Assembly (NCBI GenBank): GCA_019321725.1
Contig: CM033114.1
Span: 12,752,278 to 12,816,277 of the forward strand
DNA from: Paulownia fortunei
Taxonomy: Eukaryota > Streptophyta > Magnoliopsida > Lamiales > Paulowniaceae
Reading direction: 5' to 3'
Length of the DNA stretch: 64,000 bases
This document shows positions 24,340-35,166 of the stretch, piece after piece. The notes below the pieces were generated by a model that ran no database searches, was not told where the DNA came from, and was given only the letters and a program-made list of their open reading frames with translations. Every line of letters begins with the position of its first letter. Position 1 is the stretch's first letter. The position numbers and the translations under genes were made by a program.

Positions 24340-24831
24340 AAGTCTACTACTGATAGGCCTAAAACTCACCTTCCTATTCAGAGTTTAGAGGTCGAACTAT
24401 CAAAAGAAGAGGAAATTAAGAATGATAAACAAATAGGGCTGAGAAGCCAAAATTAATTTATAACTCTGAAGTCCCCTCTAATTTTATTGTTTCCCTCCCT
24501 TTTCCTCAAAGATTCCAAAAGAAAAAGTTAGATGCTCAATTTGCTAAATTTTTGGAAATCTTTAAGAAAATCACATTAACATACCTTTTGTAGGTGCTTT
24601 GGAGTAAATGCCGAGTTATGCAAAATTTATGAAGGATGTGATGTCAAGAACGAGGAAATTGGTGGTCTTTGTGATAGTCACACTTACAAAGAAATGCAGT
24701 GCTATTATTTACAAAAGGCTACCTTAGAAATTAAAATATCTATGGAATTTTACTATTCTTTACATAGGAAGATCTTTCTTTGATAAAGTACTTTGTAATC
24801 TTGGAGCAAGCATTAATTTGATGACACTTTC
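24340..24831 (+). pseudogene. Athila gag C-terminus and start of protease (Ath3), interrupted by element A2
   Basis: Short open stretches read 'SLPFPQRFQKKKLDAQFAKF', 'AKFMKDVMSR' and then protease 'FDKVLCNLGASINLMTLS' at about 24779-24831, the standard Athila gag-protease order. The catalytic Asp of the usual DLGAS motif reads Asn here. The frame is cut at 24831 by element A2. Removing that element and one TSD copy joins it to 'FIKKLGL' at 29987, so host continuity is confirmed. Several frameshifts are present. Confidence 0.88.
24827..24831. repeat. Left TSD copy (CTTTC) of element A2
   Basis: Identical to 29982-29986. Together they bracket 24832-29981 exactly at TG...CA. Confidence 0.95.
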
Positions 24832-25578
24832 TGTAATGCCCAATTCTCCCCTACTAGCCAATAATAAGCATCTTGCATTAATATGCATCTAATCAATATG
24901 CATTATCGAATTATGACATACAAATAGCATGATTGTACTAATTTGAATAATTGTTATTATATGCTCCATTTATGCTTTAACATGCATTAGTAAATGAAAT
25001 ATGAGATCAAACTTTTGTTTCTTGATTTAACATATTCCTTAAGTTCCTTAAGTGATTTTTGCAGTGAAAAGCTCAGTATCTCGATTAAGAAAGATTGATG
25101 TGTTGAATGGTCATGAAATGAATTATTCGTATTGCTCCATGTTACATTCTAAAGTGATTAATTGCCTAAATATTGCTTAAAATATGTTACATTTGGCTAA
25201 AAACTAAAAGTATGCAAAATGGTACAATTTGATTGGTTGGTTGACTAGGTTACATGAAACCATTCTAAACAGCATTACATTTGATTATAACACCAAAGCA
25301 TCAATTTTTGTCGTCTCCCTAGTCCATAAATGTGGCTCTTTACATGAGAAGACACCAAGCATGAGTCAACCAATCATCACCCTCTACTTATCTTTCTTTG
25401 AAATGTCAAACAAGTTATTTTTAGCCATGTTTCCTTGTGGAAGCACCACAAAAATGACTAGCCTTTTTCTCCAAAGTCTCCCAAATTTCTACACTCTCAT
25501 ACTCACAAAAATTGAATTCAATCCATAGAACACAAACTAGAATAAGTTTCTACCATTTTAAACTTGAAAATCGTTGGT
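24832..25578 (+). mobile_element. 5' LTR of element A2, truncated
   Basis: Begins TGTAATGCCC directly after the TSD and matches the first ~740 bases of the 3' LTR at 27719. The remaining ~1.5 kb of LTR, the PBS, gag, protease, RT and RNase H are gone. The LTR joins integrase coding sequence at about 25578. The junction shows no long repeat, consistent with one large deletion. Confidence 0.9.
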
Positions 25579-26492
25579 TTAGCACAAAAATGTATAAGGA
25601 CTTACAAAAGCATTATTGTGGCCTAAAATGAAAAGAGATATAGCAAAATTTGTGGCTGAATGTCTAACTTGTCAACAAGTTAAGATTGAACATCAAAGAC
25701 CATCAGGGTTGTTGAAGCCTTTGTTTATTCCAGAGTCGAAATGGGAGCACATTACAATGGACTTTGTTCTTGGATTACCTAGAACACAAAAGAGGTATAA
25801 TTCCATATGGGTGATTGTTGATAGATTAACTAAATTAGCCCATTTTCTTCCAGTGAAATCCACATACAATATGGACCAGTATGCTCAACTATATATTAAA
25901 GAGATAGTCAGGTTACATGGAGTGCCAGTTTTAATAGTGTCTAACAGAGATCCTAAGTTTACATCTACATTTTGGAAGAGCTTACACAGTGCCAAGAGAA
26001 CAAAACTTGCATTTAGTATAGCATTTCATCCATAAAGTGATGGGCAATTAGAGAGGGTTATTCAGATATTAGAGGATATGTTAAGAGCTTGTGTGCTAGA
26101 TTTTCTAGGGAGTTGGGATGCAAAGCTTCCATAGTGTGGAGTTTACTTATAATAATAGCTATCAATCAACAATTGGAATGGTGCCTTATGAAGCATTGTA
26201 TGAAAGGAAATATAGATCTCCAGTTTCATTGGGATGAAGTTGGAGAACGAAGCCTACTTGGTTCAAAAATAGTTTAACATACCGCTAAGGTAGTGGAGAA
26301 GATATGAGAGAGAATGAAGATTGTGCAGAGTAGATAGAAAAATTATGTAGATAAATGGAGAAAAGATCTAGAGTTTGCTATTGGGGATCATGTGTTCTTA
26401 AAAGTAGCTCTCATGAAAGATGTCGTGAGATTTGGAAAGAAGAAAAAACTCAGCCCAAAGTATGAAGGCCCATTCGAGATTCTCAAAACAAA
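25579..26492 (+). pseudogene. Chromoviral integrase, N-terminal and catalytic part (element A2)
   Basis: Opens with 'KMYKDLQKHY', then 'MKRDIAKFVAECLTCQQVK' (CxxC of the zinc finger), 'HQRPSGLLKPL', 'WEHITMDFVLGLP' (first catalytic Asp) and 'YNSIWVIVDRLTKLAHFLPV'. It continues with 'LHGVPVLIVSNRDPKFTS', where the second catalytic Asp of the usual SDRD reads Asn. After a stop, 'ERVIQILEDMLRAC' holds the catalytic Glu. From about 26262 it enters the C-terminal region ('KVVEKI', 'KWRKDLEFAIGDHVFLKVA') and stops matching near 26490, where B-LTR sequence begins. Stops and shifts exclude function. The C-terminal part is repeated at 27136. Confidence 0.9.
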
Positions 26493-27135
26493 GGGGCCCA
26501 AGAAAGAAAGGTATGTACAAAGCTCTTTTCCGGTGCATGGGATAGTAGCATTGGTCAGGGGCCCAAGAAAGAAATAATTTTGAGAGAAATATTTTGATGC
26601 ATAAAATTGCATTGTGGGCATAGCATTTTGAGATGCATGACTTGATATTGTGGATTATTGTTTAACATGCATAATCTTTACTTGTTGTGCATTAGCTCAT
26701 ATAGTTTATACATTGTAGGTGAGTACGATGATGCTTGAAGCAACTTTTACTGGTTGGGCAGCTGTTGGAGCTCCTGCAGGTGTGTGAGGGAGTGTATACA
26801 TAGATGACGACCTATTGGGCTATTTTGTTGGCTTGTTATATTTTGAGTCTGTTGTGTTATATTTTTAGACTGGTACTATATTTTGCTTTTAAAACTTTAT
26901 TGTAAATAAGTATGTAAATATTGTGGTCGTTGTGGGTGTTGTGCTTTTATATAAATACTAATCCTATTATATACATGACATGTGCGATAAAGTATTTTAA
27001 ATAGGGTTGTGCATGTAAGAAGTGATTTATCTTTCCTTAAAGTGTTACAAAAAAAAAAAAATTCTCGCATGCACACAGGGTCTATCATGTTAAATTATAC
27101 AATATATATCTACTTGTTGAGTAGTCGGTGTTACA
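26493..27135 (+). mobile_element. Family B LTR 3' fragment inside the A2 integrase
   Basis: This is the reverse complement of 49808-50420: the 'cggtgcatgggatagtag' block near 26531, 'gacctattggg' near 26810, 'tctatcatgttaaattata' near 27081 and the terminal GGTGTTACA at 27127-27135. A block 'ggggcccaagaaagaaa' occurs twice, near 26493 and near 26559, marking the irregular left junction. The LTR's own 5' half is absent. The same right-hand junction recurs in minus orientation at 61116. Confidence 0.85.
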
Positions 27136-27704
27136 ACTTGGTCCGAAAATAGTTCAACATACCGCTAAGGTAGTGGAGAAGATACAAGAGAGAATGAAGA
27201 TCACACAGAATAGACAGAAAAGTTATGCAGATAAATGGAGAAAAGATCTAGACTTTGCCATAGGGGATCATGTGTTCTTAAAAGTAGCTCCCATAAAAGA
27301 TGTCATGAGATTTGGAAAGAAAGGAAAACTCAACCCAAGGTATGTCGGCCTATTCGAGATTCTTGAAAAAGTTGGTGACAAAGCTTATAGAGTGGCCATA
27401 CCTCTGTCATTATCTAGTGTTCATAATATTTTCTATGTGTCTATGTTGAAAAAGCACATTTCAAACCCTTCTCGTGTGTTGAGTTATGAACCGTTGGAAT
27501 TGACTCCTGATTTAGCCTGTGAAGAGAAACCAATGCAAATTCTAGATCATAAGGACAAAGAGTTGAGAACGACAAAGATTCGACTTGTTAAAGTATTGTG
27601 AATGAATCATTCTATAGAAGAGGCCACATGGGAAAAAGAATAAGAAATGCAGAGCAATATCTAGAATTATTTGGTATGTCAAATTTCGAGGACGAAATTT
27701 TTAT
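27136..27704 (+). pseudogene. Chromoviral integrase C-terminus with chromodomain-like tail (element A2)
   Basis: Begins 'LGPKIVQHTAKVVEKIQER', repeating host codons already present at 26262, then 'DKWRKDLDFAIGDHVFLKV', 'VMRFGKKGKLNPRYVG', 'AYRVAIPLSLSSVHNIFYVS', 'SRVLSYEPLEL' and 'KELRTTKIRLVKVL'. After a TGA in place of the expected Trp, the tail 'MNHSIEEATWEKE' resembles the end of Tekay/Del integrases, where a divergent chromodomain sits. By family knowledge that tail targets integration to heterochromatin. One frame stays open for about 157 codons, so this is among the better preserved pieces of the window. Confidence 0.9.
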
Positions 27705-27718
27705 AAGGAATGAAGGAT
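27705..27718 (+). promoter_or_regulatory. Polypurine tract of element A2
   Basis: A purine-rich run with a single interruption lies directly before the 3' LTR start TGTAATGCC. It is preceded by 'ttcgaggacgaaattt', a motif commonly found at this place in Tekay/Del chromoviruses. Confidence 0.8.
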
Positions 27719-29981
27719 TGTAATGCCTAATTCTCTCTACATAACCAATAATAAGCATCTTGCATGAATATGCATCTAATCAATGTGCATTATCGAATTA
27801 TGGCATACAAATATCATGATTGTACAAATATGAATAATTGTTATTATATGCTCCAGTTATGTTTTAATATGCATTAGTACATGAAATATAAGATCAAACT
27901 TTTGTTTCTTGATTTAACATATTCCTTAAGTGCCTTTTTGCAGTGAAAAGCTCAATATCTCGATTAAGGAAGATTGATGTGTTGAATGGCCATGAAATGA
28001 ATTATTCATATTTATCCATACTTGTTACATTCTAAAGTGATTAATTGCCTAAATATTTGCTTAAAATATGTTACATTTAGTTAAGAACTAAAAGTATGTA
28101 AAATGGTGCAATTTGATTGGTTGGTTGACTAGGTTGGATGAAACCATTCTAAACCGCATTGCATTTGATTCTAACACCAAAGTATCAATTTTTGTCATCT
28201 CCCTAGCCCATAAATATGGCTCTTTGCATGAGAAACACCAAGCATGAGTCAACCAATCATCACCCTCCACTTATCTTTCTTCGAATGTCAAACAAGTCAT
28301 TTTTAGCCATGTTTTCTTGTGGAAACACCTCAAAAATGACCAGCTCTTCTTCTCCAAGTTTCTCCAAAATTTCTACACTCTCATACTCATAAAAATTGAA
28401 TTCAATCCATAGAACACAAACTAGAACAAGTTTATACCCTTTTAAACATGAAAACCGTTGGTTTTGAAGTTTAATTCCAACTTAATCAAGGTATATTCCT
28501 TTTTAATGTTTCTTATGATGAATTTATATTATCTTTGATGGTTACGTGTTTTAGTATGTTTTTGTATGAATGAAAACTCAAGTGGGATAGACTTGAAGCC
28601 AAAACCAAGCTAGTTAAGCTAGTTTGTAGCAAAATTGATAGTCTTGTGAAATATGCTTAATTTACTTATTTCTATTAATCTTGTAAGTTGCTTTGAATGA
28701 TTGAAAACAATAGAAATTAGTTTTCTTAATTGAATGGTGCAATCAATTTAAGTTAGAACTGAATTTACGTCATGTTAATTTGGATTGTATGTATGTTTTA
28801 GGGGCTGCCCTAATAATTATATTTGAATTATTAGTTATTTAGTGGCTGCCCTAATATTTAATGCCTTGAATTAGTAGTAGAATATGGAGTATGCATTATT
28901 TTTAAGGTTATGTAATTGATATGGAAGTGTTTACAAAAGATTGAAAAGTGTATATAATTTTAACTAGAATAGACTATATGATTTATAAAAATGATATTAA
29001 ATGGTACATGATTTGATCATGTTAGGCCTTTAACACATCCTATTTTCCAAAGAGATTGACCTTTTCACTTAGCACAAAGTGGACTTGAGGTAAGTTGGAA
29101 CTTTCATTTATTGCATCACAAGAATCATATAATGTTGTTTATGTTTTAATGTGATTGTCATTATTTGTCAATGCTGTAATGTTTGATGCATTTATGGTTT
29201 ATGAAGCATGATACTATTAAGGATAAAATGAAGTTTTTTTGAAAAGGAAGTATGGTACTTGATTGATAGTCGCGTAGATAAGGGACGCGGAAGGGACCGG
29301 CGGACCCAATAAATGGTGGAAAATACTTGAGGTTGAAAAATTGGTATAGAAAAACCATAATGAATGAGATAGAATACGGCTAATACGTGAGGTTGAAAGA
29401 TCAAGTATGGAAACCCCGTATTATTTCTCTTATTGGACAATCATTATCAACAGGTTCCGAAAATCATGGTCTATTCGCTATTAGTTAGGTACCACACTTC
29501 AAAGGCCCTAAAGAATGATTTATGAATAAAAGTTATTAAATAGAATAATGCATTTAATAATTTATGAGATGTGTTATATGTTATTTGTTATTGCATCAGT
29601 TTCACCTTACTGAGCCTTTAGCTCATTAGATTCATGTGATGTAGGTAGAAATATACAGGTTTAGAGGTTGACTGAGTCTCAAGAGCAGCCGGACAGAGAT
29701 TTGTTCATATGCCATGCTTTGAGCTATTTTGTAGTTTATTTTGAAAATTCTGTTTTGTTTTGAAATAAGCCGCTATGTTATGGTTTTGTAAACAGATGTA
29801 CTCATTTTTTATTTATGTTTATGTATATGGTGTGTTTAAAATAATTCAACTTCTTTTCCTTATAGCTAAAAATGAGAACTTTTATTAAAACCATAACTCT
29901 AGTATTGATGAAAAATAAACATTTCTTGACTTAACTGTATCAGCTTGTTAAGACTCTGCAGTTAGGTTAAGGGGTGTTACA
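27719..29981 (+). mobile_element. 3' LTR of element A2 (family A), complete
   Basis: A 2263-bp LTR, TGTAATGCC...GGTGTTACA, flanked on the right by TSD CTTTC at 29982-29986. The copy at 58274-60536 has exactly the same length. It contains the GC-rich patch seen in the solo LTR (near 29282-29310). The minus frames at 29161-29440 are antisense LTR frames and not genes. Confidence 0.95.
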
Positions 29982-29986
29982 CTTTC
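29982..29986. repeat. Right TSD copy (CTTTC) of element A2
   Basis: Matches 24827-24831 and precedes the resumed Athila protease frame. Confidence 0.95.
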
Positions 29987-30985
29987 TTTTATCAAAAAAT
30001 TAGGTCTTGAGGAATGAAGCCATCCTCATCACCTTACAGCTAGCAGAAAGGTCACTTACCTATCCTAGAGGAGTGATTGAAGATATCTTGATGAAGTGGA
30101 CAAGTTCATATTTCCGTTAGATTTTGTGGTGCTTGACATGGAAAGAGATCAAAAGATTCCTCTGATTCTTGGACAACCAATTCTTGCCACTAGTAGAGTG
30201 TTAATAGATGTGCAGTGTGGAGAGTTGACTTTGAGAGTCAACAAAGATCAAATGTTTTTCAACATCTACCAGGCTATGCAATTTCAATAAGAGTCCAACA
30301 CTTTCAAAAGGATAAACATTGTGGAGTAGTGCATGTATACCCATCTCAGTAAACACACACTCGATGACCCCTTTGAAAGATGCCTTGTCACTCCATGACA
30401 CAAGGTATTGATTATTTGGTTGATGATGAGGATTTAGTATATTATGTGTTTTCTCTTGACACAATGTAGGTTCAATTGAAGAATGAACATTATTTGGAGT
30501 GATAGGAAGATGCAACCACTAAGGAGATGATAAAAGTATCACCGAAATTGAAAGAGCTTCCTAAATAGCTCTGGTATCCATATTTAGATGAGAATAACAT
30601 ATATCCGGTAATATTTTCTACCTCTTTATCTCCTTCAGAATTGGATAAATAGTTGCAAGTCTTGAGAAAACATAAATCTACTTTAGGATGATCCATTTCA
30701 AATTTGAAAGGTATTGGTCTCTCCATAGTAATGTATATGAATTTAATGGAATACTCATACAAACCTTTAATTAAACATCAAAGACGTCAAAATCCTGCTG
30801 CGAAGGAAGTTGTACAAGTCGGTGTTTTAAAATGGCTTAAGACAAGGATTATCTATGTTATTTCAGATAGTTCTTGGGTTAGTCCAGTCCAAGTTGTTCA
30901 CAAAAAAGAAGAATAACTAAAGTGAGGAATGAGAATAGTGAGCTTATTTCAACTTGGACTATGATTGGGAGGCGAGTGTGTATTG
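29987..30985 (+). pseudogene. Athila protease end, linker and start of reverse transcriptase (Ath3)
   Basis: Resumes 'FIKKLGLEE', 'AERSLTYPRGVIEDIL', then 'MDKFIFPLDFVVLDMERDQK', 'PLILGQPILATSRVLIDVQC' and 'GELTLRVNKDQM' (30096-30290). The linker is poorly conserved. RT starts near 30770 with 'HQRRQNPAAKEVVQVGVLK', 'IIYVISDSSWVSPVQVVHKK' and, after a stop, 'VRNENSELISTWTMIGRRVC', stopping at 'CID' (30985). The next ~45 RT residues are missing. The frame picks up again at 43253 beyond a block of B elements. It is dead, with stops and frameshifts. Confidence 0.9.
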
Positions 30986-31671
30986 ATTTTCCTTTCTCTT
31001 TTTGTGGTTCAGTTCTTAGAAATGAAGAAAGGTTGAGCTAGCAAAGCTTGAGGTGTCAAGTGGTGGTTCAATTATGATATTATACATACCTTATACTGCT
31101 CTAGTCTAGTATTTCTAAATATTTATTTATCTATTTACAACCTATTTTAATTGTTGCAGAATTGGATAATAAATTCTACCTTAATGTTTTAACCGTTCAT
31201 TCAATCTCCAAACCGATTGACACTCGATTCTTAAATGAGATTGTCTAGTTTGCATTTCTAAAATCATATGCACATATGGACATTGTAATATGATACTTAA
31301 ATCACATTCTATGATTTCCAATATCCCAAGTATGTTAATTTATAGGTGTATACTTTTAAAACACCTTGATCTAATTAAATCGAATCATATAAGCTTACTA
31401 GTAACACCTTTAACACCTCCAAAATTATAACATATAACCTGTTAATATCCAATACATTAACTAATCTATTCTTTTTCTTATCTAAATGTAAAATTAATGA
31501 ATTAGGTTATAAGATCTCAACCACTAATATCTTGTGATAGCATTAGAGGTCTAACGATTAACAATGCTATATAAGATGCCATGTAAATATTAAATGCAAA
31601 TTAGTATATATGTAGCAAGTAATGCATGAATTTTATTGGCAAAATAAGTAATGTGACGCTTGGGTATTACA
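30986..31671 (-). mobile_element. Family B LTR 5'-terminal fragment, minus strand
   Basis: This matches the minus-strand LTR at 42600-43252: the 'cttgaggtgtcaagtggtgg' block near 31048, 'caatctccaaaccgattg' near 31202 and the terminal GGGTATTACA at 31662-31671. Its 3' portion is missing at the Athila RT junction. It touches the plus-strand B internal sequence at 31672 without a spacer. Confidence 0.85.
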
Positions 31672-32214
31672 TGTGTGGAAGGTTGGACATATTGCCAGAA
31701 CATGCCCAGATAATCCAAATCTAACAGGATAAAGAAAAGTATCAGCTAAAGTCTTTACCATCACTAAATTAGATGTTGAGGTGAACCCATCAGTGGTAAC
31801 ATGTAAATTCTCTATCTTTGGTTTCCAACATTTATATTGTTTACTTCTGGAGCTACACACTCATTTATATCCACTGAGTATGTGAAGAGGTTGGGTAGAG
31901 TACCTAATACTATTGAGGTCAGTTACAATTTGATAATTCCTCATGGAGATTAAAAACAAACAAACTATGTTTTAAGAGATTGAGCTATTTCTATTGAAAA
32001 TAGAGAACTCTACGCTAATTTGATTGTATTGACCATGAATGACTATAATATAATTTTAGGTATGGATTGGTTGTCAAAGTATCACGCTACTATAGATTCT
32101 CAAAGAAAGGTAGTGACTTTTCAACCTCCTGGAGAGGAGAACCGTTCATCTTTATTGGAATCATAAAAATCTTCAAATTTCCTGATTATTTCAACATTAA
32201 AAGCACAAAGATTA
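31672..32214 (+). pseudogene. Gag zinc knuckle and protease of a B element (plus strand)
   Basis: Starts inside the gag nucleocapsid knuckle ('CGRVGHIARTCPDNP', lacking its first Cys). Protease follows near 31830: 'SGATHSFISTEYVKRLGRVP', then 'LTMNDYNIILGMDWLSKYHA' and 'VTFQPPGEE'. The position of the catalytic Asp in the usual DSG motif reads Thr. The upstream gag and 5' LTR are missing. A second B element on the minus strand (39253-38646) keeps the Asp. Stops interrupt the frame. Confidence 0.86.
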
Positions 32215-33650
32215 TTGATTAGTGGTTTTGAGAGATATTTACTAAGTGTTATGAGCATTGAAGAACAACACCATCCAATCCTTAATGAAGTGCCAATTGT
32301 TCGGGAGTATCTAGAAGTATTTCATGATCATCTTCCTGGATTACCGCCAGACCGTGAGATAGAGTTTGATGTTGAACTAAATCCAGGAACACCTCTAATA
32401 TCTAAAGCTCCATACCGAAGGGCACTAGATGAGTTGAAAGAATTGAAGATACAAATACAGGAATTATTGGATAACGGTTTTATCAGACTTAGCTTTTCAC
32501 CATAGGGTGCAGCAATTCTATTTGTATGTAAGAATGATGGAATGCGACTGTGTATAGACTACTGAGAGTTAAATAAAGTTGCAATCAAGAATAAGTATCC
32601 TCTGCCTAGAATAAAAGATTCATTTTATTAGCTCTGTGATTTGGGTCTATGAACTGAAAATAAAAAAGGATGATATCGCCAAGATAGAATTTAGAATGAT
32701 ATATGGACATTATGAATTTTTGGTAATGCCATTTGGGTTAACAAATGGTCTAGCAACTTTTATGGATTTGATGAAATGGGTATTAAAAAAAATTCTTGAT
32801 AGATTTGTTATTATGTTTATTGATGATATCCTGATTTACTCTAGCACAGAAGAAGAGCATGGTAAACATATAAGAATGGTTTTAGAGGTTCTAAAAGAAG
32901 AAACAACTATATGCTAAATTTAAGAAATGTGAATTTTGGTTGGATCAAGTGGTATTTCTAAGATATGTAATATCTAGAGCAGGAATAACTATAGATCCAA
33001 GTAATGTTTAGCTGGTCACAACCTACTAATGCTTCAGAAGTATGAAGTTTTCTAGGTTTCGTTGGATATTACTGTAGACTTTTGGATGGATTATCTAAGA
33101 TAGCTCTTGCTTTGATAAAATTAACCAGAAAATGTGCGACATTTAGATGAACAGATGCTTATGAGAAAAGTTTTTAGGAATTGAATAAGAGGTTAACTTC
33201 AGCTCCTATTCTTTCTATTCCATCGGGTACTGAAGGCTTTGTGGTTTATAGTGATGCCTTGAAAAATGGGTTGGGATGTGTATTGATGTAAAACGGTAAA
33301 GTAGTTGCATATACATCCAAATAGCTTAAAGAGTACGAAAAGAATTATCCTACACATGATTTAAAGCTTGATGTAGTAGTGTTTGCACTTAAGTTATGAA
33401 AACATTATTTGTATGGTGAACGATGTGAGATATATACGAATCACAAGAGCTTAAAATATTTCTTCACCCAAAAAGAGTTAAATATGCAACAACGAAGATA
33501 GTTGGAGTTGGTGAAAGATTATGACTATGTTATCAACTATCATCTTAGTAATGCTAATGTTGTGACTGATGAAGTGAGTAGGAAATCAACACAAAATACC
33601 ACAGCTATAACTTTGACTCTGAAACCAAAGTTAATGGAGCTACAAAAAAT
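32215..33650 (+). pseudogene. Reverse transcriptase and RNase H of a B element (plus strand)
   Basis: The pre-RT segment reads '[20 protein letters not shown]' and '[20 protein letters not shown]'. RT follows: '[11 protein letters not shown]', '[16 protein letters not shown]', 'LDRFVIMFIDDILIYSS', with the catalytic FIDD intact. About 16 residues between 'PLPRI' and 'KIKKDDIAK' are lost. RNase H: 'FVVYSDALKNGLGCVLM' near 33240, 'VVAYTSK', 'LKLDVVVFALKL', '[16 protein letters not shown]' and 'NANVVTDEVSRKS'. Many single stops (TAG, TGA) replace Trp or Gln codons, a pattern expected from C-to-T decay. Confidence 0.9.
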
Positions 33651-35150
33651 GGATATAGAGATTGTACAATAGGGATTAGTAGAGGCCAAATTTGTAGCTT
33701 TCACACTCTAATCGATTTTGATTGATAGAATTCAATAGGGACAACAAATTGATGAATGTTTTACTAAAATGATGCAAGATATTTCTTCAGGAAAGTCTTT
33801 TGATGTTAAGATGTCAAAGAATGGTATTTTGTGATTCCAAAGAAGACTATATGTACCTATTGTAGACAACATTTGGGAAGATATTTTGGCAGAGGCATAT
33901 TCAACGCCATATTCAGTGCATCCAGGAGCTACTAAAATGTATAAAGATTTGATAACGCATTATTGGTGGCTAGGTATGAAAAAAAGATGTTGCTCAATTT
34001 TTAGAACAATATTTAACATGTCAATAAATAAAGGCAGAACAACAAAGACCAGTAGGAACCTTGCAACCTTTATTTATTCTACAATGAAAATGGAAAAGAA
34101 TTACTATGGATTTCATGTCGGGACTACCCAAAATAGTTAAAGATCAAGATGTTATTTAGGTTATCGTTGACAGGTTAACTAAATCTACTCACTTTCTTCT
34201 ATTTTGTTCCACCTATTCCATTAACCATTGTGCACAGATATATATACAGAAAGTGGTCAGACTTCATGGTGTACCATTATCTATTATTTTTGATAGAGAT
34301 TAAGGTTTTTGTTTATGTTCTAGAAGAGTTTACACAATTATCTTTCAGTATTACATATCATCCCTAGAATGATGAACAATCAGACCAAACAATACAAATA
34401 TTAGAAGATATGCTTAGAGCTTATGTATTATATTTTTGTGGTCAATGGAGCAAATTTTTACCTTTAGTGAAATCTCTTATTATAATAGCTATCAGTCGAC
34501 TAATGGAATGGCTCCCTATGAAGTATTATATGGTAGAAAATGTGGATCTCCAGTTCATTGGGATGAGGTAGGTAAAAAGAAGCTTTTAGGCCTATATATG
34601 ATTCAAGAAATGACAGAAGCAGTAAGACTAATTAATCAATGAATGCAGACTGCCCAGAGCCGACTGAAAAGTTACGCAGATTAAAGAGAAGAATGTTAGA
34701 ATTTGTAGTAGAAGATCAAGTATTTTTTTAAGGTATCTCCAATGAAAGGGATTATGCAGTTTGGAAAGAAAGGAAAGCTCAATCCTAGATATATAGGTCC
34801 ATTTCATATTATGGAATGAATTGGGGATGCTGCTTACAAACTCGACCTACCTGCATAAATGTCTCCAGTGCATAATGTATTTTATGTATCCATGTTGAGG
34901 AAATATATTACAAATCCATCTCATATTCTGAAGAATGAACCTATATAGCTGAAAACATATTTGAGTTATGAAAAATGACTTGTAGAGATTTTTAAATGAG
35001 AAGTAAAACAACTCAAAAATAAAAAGATCCCATTGCTTAAATTATTATGGAGAAATCATTCAACAAAAAAAGGTATTTGGGAATGGAAGATTATATGAAA
35101 GTTAAGTATCCAGAGCTTTTTTGGTAAGTAAATTTCAATGACGAAATTTT
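33651..35150 (+). pseudogene. Integrase with chromodomain-like tail of a B element (plus strand)
   Basis: The zinc-binding region reads 'MAEAYSTPYSVHPGATKMYK' and 'HYWWLGMKK' near 33880. The core has a degraded 'MDFMSGLPK'-like block near 34110 and 'LHGVPLSIIFDRD' near 34265. A later part keeps 'YQSTNGMAPYEVLYGRKCGS' and 'PVHWDEVGKKKLLG' near 34490. The C-terminal domain at about 34735-34960 has 'FGKKGKLNPRYIGP' and 'HNVFYVSMLRKYITNPSH'. The tail 'KNKKIPLLKLLWRNHS' resembles Tekay/Del integrase ends. Frameshifts are frequent. Confidence 0.85.
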
Positions 35151-35152
35151 AA

Positions 35153-35166
35153 TAAGTAGGGAAAGA
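35153..35166 (+). promoter_or_regulatory. Polypurine tract of the plus-strand B element
   Basis: A purine-rich run directly precedes TGTAATACCC at 35167. The 'gacgaaattttaataagt' context upstream parallels that before the A2 3' LTR. Confidence 0.75.

Noticed and set aside
26388..26621. Frames on both strands at the A2 integrase to B LTR junction
   Set aside because: Chance fusion of integrase codons with LTR sequence. The protein part is described under the integrase entry.
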